Shown one piece after another: positions 19,695 through 27,433 of a stretch of 64,000 nt of DNA. A program made the position numbers and the translations under genes. Numbering within the stretch: position 1 is the stretch's first letter; every line of letters begins with the position of its first letter. The DNA lies in the NCBI RefSeq assembly GCF_024462775.1, contig NZ_JANGCE010000012.1, positions 23,099-87,098 on the forward strand. The letters are read 5' to 3'. The notes beneath the pieces are model-generated. The model was given only the letters and a program-made list of their open reading frames with translations, did not search any database and had not been told where the DNA came from. This DNA is from Butyricicoccus faecihominis (GTDB taxonomy: Bacteria; Bacillota; Clostridia; Oscillospirales; Butyricicoccaceae).

Positions 19695-20418
19695 AATATA
19701 TCGCTATGAGCTGAAACGCCTGCTTTTCAATAAGTTTTTCATCGGCATACTCGCGGTGACGCTGTTTTACGCCTATCAGGTGTTAACGCTTGAGGTGGTG
19801 CGGGGCATAGCCCACACCGCGCCGTTTTCGGCATGGAGCTTTGGGTATTATCTGGCGCGGGTGCTGCCGCTCGTCTGCATCGGCGAATTATTCTTTCTCA
19901 CCTTTTTTGTTTCCAAGGCGGAAAAGCGCGTGGCGGTGCTGACGAACGCCACGCCCGTAAACGCGCGGCGTTACCTGCTCACGCGCAGTCTGGCCGCGCT
20001 TACGGGCACGGCGCTGCTCGCCGGGACCGTGCTGGTTCTGGGCGTGCTCTTTCTTTACCGGCTGTTTGGAGCGCAGGCTTACGGCGCGCTCGTTCTTCCG
20101 GCTATTTTGGTGCTTTTGCCCGCCATTCTGTTCTGCTTGGGGCTGGGCTGGCTGCTGGGGCGCGCGCACCCGGCGGGGGTGTACGGGGCCATGGTGCTGG
20201 CGCTTTTGCTCAGTGTAGCGCCCCTGCCGATCGAAGCGGGGTTTTCCCTCAGCGCCTTCTTTGCAAAAATGCCGCTCGGCACGTCCATGCTCGACCCGGC
20301 GTTCGCCGCGCCGCTCGCCATGCTGCTCATGCGGCTGTGCTATCTGCTCCTCGGCCTTGCCGCGCTGCTTTGGTGCTGCCGGGGCGCGGGTGTCGGTGGT
20401 TCGCTTCGCTCCCAATGA
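19687..20418 (+). CDS. ABC transporter permease, second subunit
   Basis: This 243-residue protein has about six hydrophobic spans and an ABC-2-type start (GKIYRYELKRLLFNKFFIG). It overlaps the end of the permease-peptidase gene, so the three genes form one exporter. Candidate starts are TTG codons at 19681 and 19687; 19687 has better spacing from GGAGGAG (19672-19678). The last nine residues are encoded by the first unit of a tandem DNA repeat, suggesting that the repeat has replaced the original C-terminus. Confidence 0.8.
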   Translation: MGKIYRYELKRLLFNKFFIGILAVTLFYAYQVLTLEVVRGIAHTAPFSAWSFGYYLARVLPLVCIGELFFLTFFVSKAEKRVAVLTNATPVNARRYLLTRSLAALTGTALLAGTVLVLGVLFLYRLFGAQAYGALVLPAILVLLPAILFCLGLGWLLGRAHPAGVYGAMVLALLLSVAPLPIEAGFSLSAFFAKMPLGTSMLDPAFAAPLAMLLMRLCYLLLGLAALLWCCRGAGVGGSLRSQ

Positions 20419-20539
20419 AATGCGCGGCGGTAGCCGCGAGGTTGGTGGTTCGCTTCGCTCACAATATTAATGCGCGGAGGTAGCCGCGGGGTTGGAGGTT
20501 CGCTGCGCTCACAATATAATGCGCGGCGGTAGCTGCGAG
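20392..20539. repeat. Three tandem ~49-bp repeats at the 3' end of the permease gene
   Basis: Three imperfect units (20392-20440, 20441-20490, 20491-20539) each read approximately GTTGGTGGTTCGCTTCGCTC, then an A/T-rich ACAATAT stretch, then GCGCGGCGGTAGCCGCGAG. The first unit overlaps the coding end of the permease gene. A GC-rich hairpin (GGCCGCGTGA with TCACGCGGCC) follows at 20541-20562. Confidence 0.8.
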
Positions 20540-20609
20540 CGGCCGCGTGAGGTCACGCGGCCCTACGTAGGGTGAAACGCTTGTCTATGCGTAGGGCGGG
20601 GTGACCTCA

Positions 20610-20868
20610 CCAATGTCATTTAGTTAAGCGTAATGCAAAGGCAAAAGCCGCGAATGACCGAAATAGTAGGGCGCGACGCCCTCGGCGCGCCGAACTCGGG
20701 AGAGCGTTACACCATCAGAAACCATGCTTCTCCGCTTGGCCTATCGGCCTGTTTGGTGCTTTCGCATACCCCGCCGCTTCGCTCCCGGCGCGCCGAGGCG
20801 TCGCGCCCTACAATCTCAGTGAATCCCTTGTTTTTTCCTATGCGTTTCCCTTATCTGAATGACATTGG
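20610..20868. mobile_element. MITE-like repeat element, copy 2 (259 bp)
   Basis: The element is bounded by CCAATGTCATT (20610-20620) and AATGACATTGG (20858-20868). An inner GC-rich inverted repeat begins GTAGGGCGCG and ends CGCGCCCTAC. It is the same family as the element at 43985-45546, in inverted orientation, where blocks such as TTTCCTATGCGTTTCCC match. The flanks GGCGGGGTGA and TCACCCCGCC are complementary, so it sits inside a larger hairpin. No gene is present. Confidence 0.75.
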
Positions 20869-20910
20869 CGACTCACCCCGCCGTTGACCGAGGGTACGAT
20901 TATCACATAC

Positions 20911-20961
20911 AAAAACAGCTAGACTATGTTCCTTTGTAAGAACACGGCCTAGCTGTTTTTT
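20911..20961. terminator. Terminator downstream of the AT-rich island
   Basis: A 12-bp stem (20911-20922 with 20949-20960) encloses an inner TGTTC/GAACA pairing, with T-runs on both strands. It ends the XRE gene on the minus strand and may act in both directions. Confidence 0.75.
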
Positions 20962-20971
20962 CGTTGTAAAG

Positions 20972-21355
20972 TTATTCTTGCGCCTGCTCGTCTTCGGTGG
21001 TATCCGCGTCTTCGTCCTTACTGGCAAGTGCAATCCCCCAACAATAGCAATTAAACATTTTTGTAGCTATTTGCGCATGCTTGCCGGGAAGTCTGGATAA
21101 ACGAGATTCAATAGATGTAACATCAGAAATTTCAATTTCATCTTTTATAAGAGCGTCGCATGGTACAAGAAGCACATCGCTTAATCTGCGCAGCACTGGT
21201 ACAGACAAACCCACAATACCACGCTCGACACCTGAGATATATTGAGGAGTCATGCTAAGGCATTCTGCTAATTGTTCTTGTGTCAAACCTGCCGCCTCAC
21301 GAGCGATCTTAACACGAAGGCCTGTTTTAATATCTTCCTCTTGTTTATTAGCCAA
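20972..21355 (-). CDS. XRE-family helix-turn-helix regulator
   Basis: This 127-residue protein has a Cro/C1-type HTH in its first 65 residues (KIAREAAGLTQEQLAECL, MTPQYISGVERG) and an unrecognised, acidic C-terminal tail. I chose TTG (21355) because GAGGTGAG lies 7 bases before it; the GTG at 21364 is itself part of that ribosome site. It is AT-rich compared with the flanking genes and lies with a second XRE gene, suggesting acquired DNA. Confidence 0.75.
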   Translation of the reverse strand: MANKQEEDIKTGLRVKIAREAAGLTQEQLAECLSMTPQYISGVERGIVGLSVPVLRRLSDVLLVPCDALIKDEIEISDVTSIESRLSRLPGKHAQIATKMFNCYCWGIALASKDEDADTTEDEQAQE

Positions 21356-21398
21356 TACTCTCACCTCAATTTATACTTGTAGTTTAGATGAGATTGGG

Positions 21399-21439
21399 AG
21401 TATAATACCAGATATACACAATATGAATTTAAATCATAT
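21399..21439 (-). promoter_or_regulatory. Promoter and possible operator of the XRE gene
   Basis: On the minus strand, TTCATA (21422-21427) and TATACT (21399-21404) are 17 bases apart. An inverted repeat ATATGA/TCATAT (21421-21426 with 21434-21439) overlaps the -35 box and could be a binding site for one of the XRE proteins. Confidence 0.4.
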
Positions 21440-21459
21440 TTAAAATTGATATGCATCAT

Positions 21460-21780
21460 TTACTGTGCTGCAAGTCGGTGGATTAGGTTTAACAATAGTA
21501 TCAAATCGTCATATGAGAGCGGACGCATGTCATCCAATGCTTTGCGTATAAGCTGCGGATATAAAGTGTCAGAATCGAAAAATTGCATAGGTGTAATGTC
21601 AAAGTATTCACAAATATTTAAAAATTGTGCCATGGATGGTAAAGACTTGCCGGAACTGATTCCTTGAATATAATTTCTACTCTGACCTAAGTCTAAGCTC
21701 ATTTGATATTCGGAAATGTCTTTTTTCATACGAAGCTCAGTAATTCTATTGCGGATATATGTCGTGTAGTCAGTATTCAT
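21460..21780 (-). CDS. Small XRE-like helix-turn-helix protein
   Basis: This 106-residue protein has an HTH of Cro/C1 type (residues about 10-65: ITELRMKKDISEYQMSLDLGQSRNYIQGISSGKSLPS), followed by ICEYFDITPMQFF, common in phage- or element-borne regulators. The ATG at 21780 follows GAGGTG; an in-frame codon at 21801 has no site. It precedes the other XRE gene on the same strand and is divergent from two unknown genes. Confidence 0.75.
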   Translation of the reverse strand: MNTDYTTYIRNRITELRMKKDISEYQMSLDLGQSRNYIQGISSGKSLPSMAQFLNICEYFDITPMQFFDSDTLYPQLIRKALDDMRPLSYDDLILLLNLIHRLAAQ

Positions 21781-21965
21781 TTTGTTTTCACCTCTACACA
21801 ATCATACGGTTTTTTTTTACCCTAATAGCCAACTTAGAATATGCATATATAGTGAATATATTCGGTATACGCAAAGTTTAAAAGTGAAATTCATATTTGT
21901 ATAAGTTTTTATTGCTCGATTTAATATTGAAATGATCAAATGGGGAAACAAGGGAGTGAATTGTA

Positions 21966-22544
21966 ATGATAACAAAAATAACACAACAGGAATTGCACCA
22001 AATCCGGTATTATGACATGACCGATAAGCTGGTGGGAAAAAGCAATGCCACAGATTATAAAACACTGGTGTGTCAAATGATGGAGCAGTTTCAGGACCAC
22101 TCGGTATTTCGTGCGGTCATCCGTCGCCTAGACGCTGAATTAAACGACTGGCTGGTGGAATCCAGCGAACAGAATATAAACGCTATATGGCCGGTAAGGG
22201 TACACTCAGAAATAAAGCTATGGAAAGTTACATTTTATGATGCTGGTGATAGGATCATCACGGATAAAACACAACCTTGGTGCCCGCATCCCAAAGAAAA
22301 TCAGCGTGATCTAGTACGGTTTGGCGCTCTCTATTGTGTTTTATCAAACGCGATGGAAGGGGTGAGCCCGATTCTTGCTATACAAAGCAACGCGGCGCAT
22401 GTACTTTATAACGGTAAAGCACATGTGTCGCACAAAAGGTCGGGAAAACTTTTTGAACAGGCCCTTGCCGAAGACTGGGCGGAAACCGAGAACCTTAAAA
22501 TAGAGGCGGGGAGGGAAACTAGTGAAGCTGAAAAACAGGATTAA
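21966..22544 (+). CDS. Unknown protein, 192 residues
   Basis: I do not recognise this protein. It is hydrophilic, without a signal peptide or membrane span, and ends in a charged tail (ENLKIEAGRETSEAEKQD). GGGAG lies 8 bases before the ATG, and a possible promoter TTGTAT (21897-21902)/TTTAAT (21920-21925) lies upstream. Base composition is AT-richer than the main chromosome genes, like the adjoining XRE genes. It overlaps the following membrane gene by 23 bases, so they are probably expressed together. Confidence 0.65.
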   Translation: MITKITQQELHQIRYYDMTDKLVGKSNATDYKTLVCQMMEQFQDHSVFRAVIRRLDAELNDWLVESSEQNINAIWPVRVHSEIKLWKVTFYDAGDRIITDKTQPWCPHPKENQRDLVRFGALYCVLSNAMEGVSPILAIQSNAAHVLYNGKAHVSHKRSGKLFEQALAEDWAETENLKIEAGRETSEAEKQD

Positions 22545-22815
22545 CGAACAGTCCCTTGAGGAAGATACATTCTTTTTACCGGATTTCTTAGATTACTGCA
22601 TGGCGCGATATTGGTATGTGTTCCTGCCCGGCACAGCTATGGGTATTCTTCTGGGATTGCAGATAGACCGCTTCGCTCAGTCACAACCGCTTATCGCTAT
22701 TTTATATGCCTGTGGACAAATGGATACTTTCGGAGCGCTGGCTACTGGTTTTATTGCTGTTTATATTCCATTGTTCATTTTGTTCTATTTTGTGCTAAAG
22801 TTGAAGAAAAAATAA
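22522..22815 (+). CDS. Small two-span membrane protein of unknown function
   Basis: This 97-residue protein starts at GTG after GGGAGGG and overlaps the preceding unknown gene. Two hydrophobic segments (about residues 32-46 and 66-92) are visible, and the C-terminus is basic (KLKKK). I do not recognise the family. A terminator follows directly. The overlap suggests it works with, or is regulated with, the 192-residue protein. Confidence 0.65.
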   Translation: MKLKNRINEQSLEEDTFFLPDFLDYCMARYWYVFLPGTAMGILLGLQIDRFAQSQPLIAILYACGQMDTFGALATGFIAVYIPLFILFYFVLKLKKK

Positions 22816-22855
22816 AAGAAAGGATGTTGCGTTTATACCGCAACATCCTTTCTTT
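22815..22855. terminator. Terminator between the island and the cysteine-rich gene
   Basis: A perfect 17-bp stem (22815-22831 with 22839-22855) with a seven-base loop begins at the last base of the stop of the membrane gene and faces the convergent cysteine-rich protein gene. Confidence 0.85.
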
Positions 22856-22866
22856 CATATAAACGC

Positions 22867-23163
22867 TTATTTTTCCTCGCTCTGCATCTTTTTCACGATA
22901 TCCTGAAAGCGGCCTGTGATATAGCCGTAGTTGTTTCGCTGATGCGGCGCCATGCAGGCGCTGCAATCCTTAATGCCGTTTTCGGTATAGGTAAAGTTGC
23001 CGCCGCAGTCGCGGCCCAGCGCGTAAAGCGGGCAATAGCAGAACAGGCAGTTAAAATCCTCCGGCTTGTCGGTCTTGTGGCAGGGGAAGAACTCGCACGC
23101 GGTGTTTTGAAAAAAGGCGAAGCCCTTTCCGCGCCAATATTCGTTTCCATTTTCCGGACACAT
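22867..23163 (-). CDS. Cysteine-rich small metal-binding protein (PF04071-like)
   Basis: This 98-residue protein has nine cysteines in a zinc- or metal-binding layout: Cys2, then CEFFPCH, CLFCYC, DCGG and DCSACMAPH. It matches my recollection of the 'cysteine-rich small domain' family (PF04071), which often occurs beside cobalamin or metal genes. It is divergent from the cobalamin operon. GGAGG precedes the ATG. The function is unknown; binding of a metal such as zinc or cobalt is inference. Confidence 0.75.
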   Translation of the reverse strand: MCPENGNEYWRGKGFAFFQNTACEFFPCHKTDKPEDFNCLFCYCPLYALGRDCGGNFTYTENGIKDCSACMAPHQRNNYGYITGRFQDIVKKMQSEEK

Positions 23164-23204
23164 GGCTTGGCACCTCCAATAATTTTTTGCAATACTGCAC
23201 AGTC

Positions 23205-23233
23205 ATATTAGCACAGGCGGGGTAAAATTTCAA
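23205..23233 (-). promoter_or_regulatory. Promoter of the cysteine-rich protein gene
   Basis: On the minus strand TTGAAA (23228-23233) and TAATAT (23205-23210) are exactly 17 bases apart, about 42 bases before the ATG. Confidence 0.7.
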
Positions 23234-23278
23234 GGGGTAAAAATATTGCAAAACCGCGCTATTTTTGGCGATAAGCTA

Positions 23279-23307
23279 TTTACATGCGGGTTATAAAAAG
23301 ATATAAT
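23279..23307 (+). promoter_or_regulatory. Promoter of the cobalamin operon
   Basis: TTTACA (23279-23284) and a consensus TATAAT (23302-23307) are separated by 17 bases, just before the cobalamin riboswitch, so the transcript would begin at or near its 5' side. Confidence 0.75.
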
Positions 23308-23313
23308 AAAAAG

Positions 23314-23485
23314 CGATCGGGAAGCTTCCGCCACTTTGTGGACGGAAGAGGAAGTCGGGTGAGAATCCCGCGCAGTCCCGCTGCCGTATTAGGCGAGCCC
23401 TCGCACAAAATGCCACTGGGGTGCTTTGCACCTTGGGAAGGCGTGCGCCGGGCGATGACCCTTGAGCCGGAATACGATCCGATCG
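23314..23485 (+). promoter_or_regulatory. Cobalamin (B12) riboswitch
   Basis: A 7-bp closing stem (23314-23320 with 23479-23485) encloses the expected conserved blocks in order: the GGAAGTCGGGTGAGAATCCC region, GCAGTCCCGCTGCC, TGCCACTGGG with GGGAAGGC, and the B12-box-like GAGCCGGAATAC at 23464-23475. Adenosylcobalamin-class aptamers of this kind shut down synthesis and transport genes when the cofactor is plentiful. It precedes cbiM. The expression platform is not obvious: a GCGCTC/GAGCGC hairpin (23563-23577) lies near a T-run at 23587. Confidence 0.9.
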
Positions 23486-23529
23486 ATAGGTTTTCACACT
23501 CTACGGAAGATAGGGGGGTGTCATTTTTT

Positions 23530-23559
23530 ATGACCAATTTGAACCGGCCCAGCGGCTAA
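23530..23559 (+). CDS. Possible short leader ORF between riboswitch and cbiM
   Basis: A nine-codon ORF (MTNLNRPSG) has a GGGGGG-type ribosome site 8 to 13 bases upstream of its ATG. It lies in the presumed expression platform of the riboswitch. It may be translated and coupled to control, or be a chance ORF. Confidence 0.3.
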   Translation: MTNLNRPSG

Positions 23560-23629
23560 AACGGGCGCTCCGGGAGCGCAAACGGATTTTTTAAGACAAA
23601 AACTAACCGCTGACAAAGGAAGGTGCCAA

Positions 23630-24352
23630 ATGAACAAAAAAATAAAAATGCTGTCGCTTTTCGCGGCAGTCGCCTGCGCGCTTACGTTCAGCGCACAGGC
23701 CATGCATATCGCGGAAGGGTATTTGCCCGTATCGTGGTGCATCGGCTGGTACGCCGTGTGCATCCCGTTTATCGCGGCGGGCCTGCATTCCATCCGCAAA
23801 AAATTGCAGATCAGCCCCCGTTCGATCACCCTGCTGGCCATGTGCGGCGCGTTCGCGTTCGTGCTGTCCGCGCTCAAGATTCCCTCGGTCACCGGCTCGT
23901 GCTCGCATATGACGGGCGTCGGCCTTGGCGCGATCCTGTTCGGGCCCGCCGCCACCAGCGTGCTCGGCCTGATCGTTTTGCTGTTTCAGGCCATTCTGCT
24001 CGCGCACGGCGGCCTGACCACCCTTGGCGCGAACGTGTTTTCCATGGCGATCGTCGGCCCGTTCGTTTCCTACGGCATTTACCGCTTCATGCGGAAAACC
24101 AAGCTGCCCGCGGCTGTGGGCGTGTTCTTCGCGGCGTTCCTAGGCGATCTGCTTACCTATGTGACCACCGCCTTTGAAATGGCCTTTGCGCACAACGCCA
24201 TCGGCTTTTCCGAAAGCCTTGCCACCTTCCTCGGCATTTTCGCCGTCACGCAGATCCCGCTCGCCATTGCGGAGGGCCTGCTCACCGTCGTGGTGTTCAA
24301 TGTGCTGGAAAAGTATACGGCAAACGAGCTGCGCGACCTGCGCGTGCTTTGA
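23630..24352 (+). CDS. cbiM: Cobalt ECF transporter substrate-specific component CbiM
   Basis: This 240-residue protein has a cleavable-looking signal ending before MHIAEGYLP, the conserved mature N-terminus whose Met-His binds cobalt in CbiM/NikM proteins. Several membrane spans follow, with [21 protein letters not shown] and [21 protein letters not shown] motifs. It is the first gene after the cobalamin riboswitch and starts the cbiMNQO cobalt importer, supplying the metal for the chelatase encoded at the end of the locus. Confidence 0.95.
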   Translation: MNKKIKMLSLFAAVACALTFSAQAMHIAEGYLPVSWCIGWYAVCIPFIAAGLHSIRKKLQISPRSITLLAMCGAFAFVLSALKIPSVTGSCSHMTGVGLGAILFGPAATSVLGLIVLLFQAILLAHGGLTTLGANVFSMAIVGPFVSYGIYRFMRKTKLPAAVGVFFAAFLGDLLTYVTTAFEMAFAHNAIGFSESLATFLGIFAVTQIPLAIAEGLLTVVVFNVLEKYTANELRDLRVL

Positions 24353-24367
24353 GGGAGGAACGAACTG

Positions 24368-24658
24368 ATGAAAACAACTGCGATTTGGAAAAAGAACCTG
24401 CTGCTCATCCTGCTCGTTATCGTTTTGGCGGTGGCCCCGCTTTACCTGCGCCGCGGCGCCGAGTTTGGCGGCGCGGACGGCGAAGCGATGGACGCGGTGG
24501 AAACCATCCACCCCGGCTATGAAAGCTGGGCCGAGCCGCTGCTCGAACCCGCCAGCGGCGAGATCGAATCCCTTTTGTTCGCCTTGCAGGCCGCGCTGGG
24601 CGCGGGCGTCATAGGCTTTGTATTGGGCCGCGTGACCGCGCGCGGCAAAAAAGAATGA
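24368..24658 (+). CDS. cbiN: Cobalt transport protein CbiN
   Basis: This 96-residue protein has two membrane spans (about residues 9-26 and 70-88) flanking an outward loop with the CbiN-type GADGEAMDAVETIHPGYESW segment. It is the small accessory subunit of the cobalt ECF transporter. It follows cbiM by 15 bases and overlaps cbiQ by four bases. Confidence 0.93.
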   Translation: MKTTAIWKKNLLLILLVIVLAVAPLYLRRGAEFGGADGEAMDAVETIHPGYESWAEPLLEPASGEIESLLFALQAALGAGVIGFVLGRVTARGKKE

Positions 24659-25440
24659 TTGGAACCGACCGCTATTCTTACCGATCGCGCCTAAAGGACG
24701 TCGACCCGACGGCCAAGCTCACCGTCAGCTTGGTCAGCATTGTGTTGTGCCTCGGCACCGGCGGCATGCTGGCAAGCGTTACGGCGATTCTGGTCTTTGC
24801 CGCCCTTCTTTATTGGAAGGGCGGCACGCCCGCCGGCGATTTCTTCCGGCTGCTCCGCGTGCCGTTCTGGTTTCTCGTGGTCGGCGCGGTTACGGTGGTG
24901 CTCGCCCGGTTCCCGGATCGTACGGGGGTTTTATGGGGCGCCGCGATCGGCGGCAGCGTGTACGGTGTGTCGGCCGCGTCGCTCCTCGCGGGCGCGCGGC
25001 TGGTCGTCCGCGCGCTGGGCTGTGTGGCGAGCGTTTACTTTACCGTGCTGTCCACACCGGTGACCGATCTGCTGCTCGCCCTCAAGCGCCTGCACGTGCC
25101 GAAGCTGCTGCTCACGCTGATGGAGCTGATCTACCGCTTCATCTTCGTTTTGACCGAAACGGCGGAGCGCATGCGCGTGGCGCAGCAGGCGCGTCTGGGC
25201 TACGGCACCCTGCGGCAGAGCTTTCACTCGTTCGGCACGCTCTTGGCCATGGTGTTCATGCGCGCCTACCGCCGGGCCGACCGCATCTACGTTTCGCTTG
25301 AAGCGCGCGGGTATGAGGGCGAGGTGCAAACGCTGCCGCCCCATTACCAAAGCGGGCGCACGGTTTATCTGTGGTGCGTGGGGCTGACCTGTGCGCAGCT
25401 TGCCGCGTACCTGCTGGAAAGGGGGCTTACGCCTGTATGA
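24655..25440 (+). CDS. cbiQ: Cobalt ECF transporter T component CbiQ
   Basis: This 261-residue transmembrane coupling protein shows several spans and the Ala-Arg-Gly-type coupling motif YVSLEARGYEG near residue 210-220, which contacts the ATPase. VDPTAKLTVSL near the start is typical. It connects CbiM to the CbiO ATPase and overlaps its neighbours on both sides. Confidence 0.93.
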   Translation: MIGTDRYSYRSRLKDVDPTAKLTVSLVSIVLCLGTGGMLASVTAILVFAALLYWKGGTPAGDFFRLLRVPFWFLVVGAVTVVLARFPDRTGVLWGAAIGGSVYGVSAASLLAGARLVVRALGCVASVYFTVLSTPVTDLLLALKRLHVPKLLLTLMELIYRFIFVLTETAERMRVAQQARLGYGTLRQSFHSFGTLLAMVFMRAYRRADRIYVSLEARGYEGEVQTLPPHYQSGRTVYLWCVGLTCAQLAAYLLERGLTPV

Positions 25441-26279
25441 ACGCGATAGAAGCGGAAAGCCTTACCTATGTGTATGAGGATGGAACAAAGGCCCTTTCGG
25501 ACCTGCGCCTCGCTGCGGCCGAGGGCGAGATCACCGGCATTTTGGGCGCGAACGGCGCGGGCAAATCCACGCTGTTTTTGTGCCTGAACGGGGTGTTGCG
25601 TCCCACGGGCGGCACGGTGCGCGTCGGCGGTTCGCCGGTGTCGTACGGCCGCAAGGGGCTGCAAAATCTGCGCCAGCAGGTCGGCATCGTGTTTCAGGAC
25701 CCGGACGATCAGCTTTTCTCGGCCGACGTGTACCGCGATATTTCGTTTGGCGCGGTCAATCTGGGCCTGCCGGAAAGCGAGGTGCGCGCGCGCGTCGAAC
25801 GCGCGATGGAGCGCACCGGCGTGATGGCCCTAAAGGACAAGCCGACGCACGCCCTGTCCTTTGGTCAGAAAAAGCGCGTGGCGATCGCGGGCGTGCTCGT
25901 CATGCGGCCCAAGGTGCTCATTCTGGATGAGCCAACCGCCGGGCTGGACCCGGAGGGCGTTGCCGATATTTTAAAGCTGTGCCGCGAATTTCAGCGCGAT
26001 CAGGGCATGACCATTTTGCTCGCCACGCACGATATCGATCTGGTGCCGCTCTACTGCGACCGGGCGTATATCATGGCGGAAGGGCGCATGGCGGCCTGCG
26101 GCACGCCGGAAGAGCTGTTCCGCGATCCGGCGCTGCTGCGCGAAAACCATCTGCGCCTGCCCAGAATTTCGCACCTGATGGAGATACTCCACAATGAGGA
26201 CGGCTGCGCGGTGGATACCGCCGCCGCGACCATCGGCCGCGCCCGGCGCGAGATCAAGCGCCTGACCGGAATAGAGTGA
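25437..26279 (+). CDS. cbiO: Cobalt ECF transporter ATPase CbiO
   Basis: This 280-residue ATPase has Walker A GANGAGKST, Q-loop VFQDPDDQLFS (typical of ECF ATPases), signature LSFGQKKRV, Walker B VLILDEPTAGLDPEG and switch His ATHDID. It powers cobalt uptake with CbiMNQ. The ATG overlaps the cbiQ stop; an earlier in-frame start lies inside cbiQ and is not credible. Confidence 0.95.
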   Translation: MNAIEAESLTYVYEDGTKALSDLRLAAAEGEITGILGANGAGKSTLFLCLNGVLRPTGGTVRVGGSPVSYGRKGLQNLRQQVGIVFQDPDDQLFSADVYRDISFGAVNLGLPESEVRARVERAMERTGVMALKDKPTHALSFGQKKRVAIAGVLVMRPKVLILDEPTAGLDPEGVADILKLCREFQRDQGMTILLATHDIDLVPLYCDRAYIMAEGRMAACGTPEELFRDPALLRENHLRLPRISHLMEILHNEDGCAVDTAAATIGRARREIKRLTGIE

Positions 26280-26296
26280 TTGGAAAGGAATTTGCC

Positions 26297-27430
26297 GTGG
26301 AGCAGTATGTTGTAAAAAACCAAAAAAAGCTGCGCCGCGGCGTGACCACGGGCAGCTGTGCGGCGGCGGCGGCCGAAGCCGCTGCGCGCCTGCTGCTGAC
26401 GGGGCGCGCGCCCTCGGCAATCCTTTTGCCCGTGCCCGCGGGCGAAACCCTTGCGCTGACGCCGGAGGAGGCTGCGCTTTTGGAGGGCGCGGCCTCTTGC
26501 GCCGTGCGCAAGGACGCGGGCGACGACCCGGACGTGACCGACGGCATCCGCATTTTCGCGCGGGTGGAAAAGCGGCCCCACGGCACCGCGATACAGGGCG
26601 GCGCGGGCGTGGGCCGCGTGACGAAGCCCGGCCTGTCGCTGCCCGTTGGCGAAAGCGCCATAACCCCCGGCCCGCGCGCGCAGATCGAGGCGGCTGTTCG
26701 CCGCGCGGCGGCGGAAAACGGGTACGGGGGCGGCTTTCTCGTCACCATTTCCGCGGAAAACGGCGCGGAGATCGCCCTGCGGACCTATAACCCGCACCTT
26801 GGCATCGTGGGCGGCATTTCAATTCTCGGCACGAGCGGCATCGTCGAACCGATGAGCGAAGCGGCCCTGATGGAGACCACGCATTTGGAGCTGAAAAGCG
26901 TTTATGAGCAGGGGGCCCGCGTGGCGCTCCTGTGCCCCGGCAACTACGGGGCGGATTTCGCGCGGGAAGCGCTGGGGCTCGATCTGTCGCGCGCGGTCAA
27001 GTGCTCCAATTTCATCGGGGACGCGCTCGATCACGCGGCCTATTTGGGCTTCCCGGAGATTTTGCTCATCGGCCACGTGGGCAAGCTCGTAAAGCTCGCC
27101 GCCGGGGTGATGAACACGCATTCCGCCGTGGCGGACGGGCGGCGCGAGGTGTTCACAGCGAACGCCGCGCTGTGCGGCGCGCCCCTGCCCGTGCTGGAAG
27201 CGCTGATGGCGGCGGTATCGACCGACGCGTGCATTGAAATACTGGACGCGGCCGGCCTGCGGGAGCCGGTGCTGGCCCGCGTCGGTCTTGCGGTGGAAGA
27301 GCAATTATCGCGCCGCCTCGCCGGCAAGGCGCGGGGCGAATATATGATGTTTTCCAGCAGGCACGGCCTGCTCGCGCGGTCGCCCGGCGCGGTGGCGCTC
27401 GTTCAAAAATTAAAGGAAACGGCAGGATAG
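26297..27430 (+). CDS. cbiD: Cobalt-precorrin-5B C1-methyltransferase CbiD
   Basis: This 377-residue enzyme of the anaerobic corrin pathway methylates C1 of cobalt-precorrin-5B. The family signature RRGVTTGSCAAAAA opens the protein, with PGNYGADFA and FIGDALDHAAYLGFPEILLIGHVGKLVKLAAGVMNTHS later. GTG 26297, 7 to 8 bases after GGAAAGGA, is preferred to the GTG at 26276. It is diagnostic of the oxygen-independent route. Confidence 0.93.
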   Translation: MEQYVVKNQKKLRRGVTTGSCAAAAAEAAARLLLTGRAPSAILLPVPAGETLALTPEEAALLEGAASCAVRKDAGDDPDVTDGIRIFARVEKRPHGTAIQGGAGVGRVTKPGLSLPVGESAITPGPRAQIEAAVRRAAAENGYGGGFLVTISAENGAEIALRTYNPHLGIVGGISILGTSGIVEPMSEAALMETTHLELKSVYEQGARVALLCPGNYGADFAREALGLDLSRAVKCSNFIGDALDHAAYLGFPEILLIGHVGKLVKLAAGVMNTHSAVADGRREVFTANAALCGAPLPVLEALMAAVSTDACIEILDAAGLREPVLARVGLAVEEQLSRRLAGKARGEYMMFSSRHGLLARSPGAVALVQKLKETAG

Positions 27431-27433
27431 AGC

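Noticed and set aside
20392..20539. Tandem repeats considered as a small CRISPR array
   Set aside because: The units abut each other with no unique spacers, and no cas gene is nearby.
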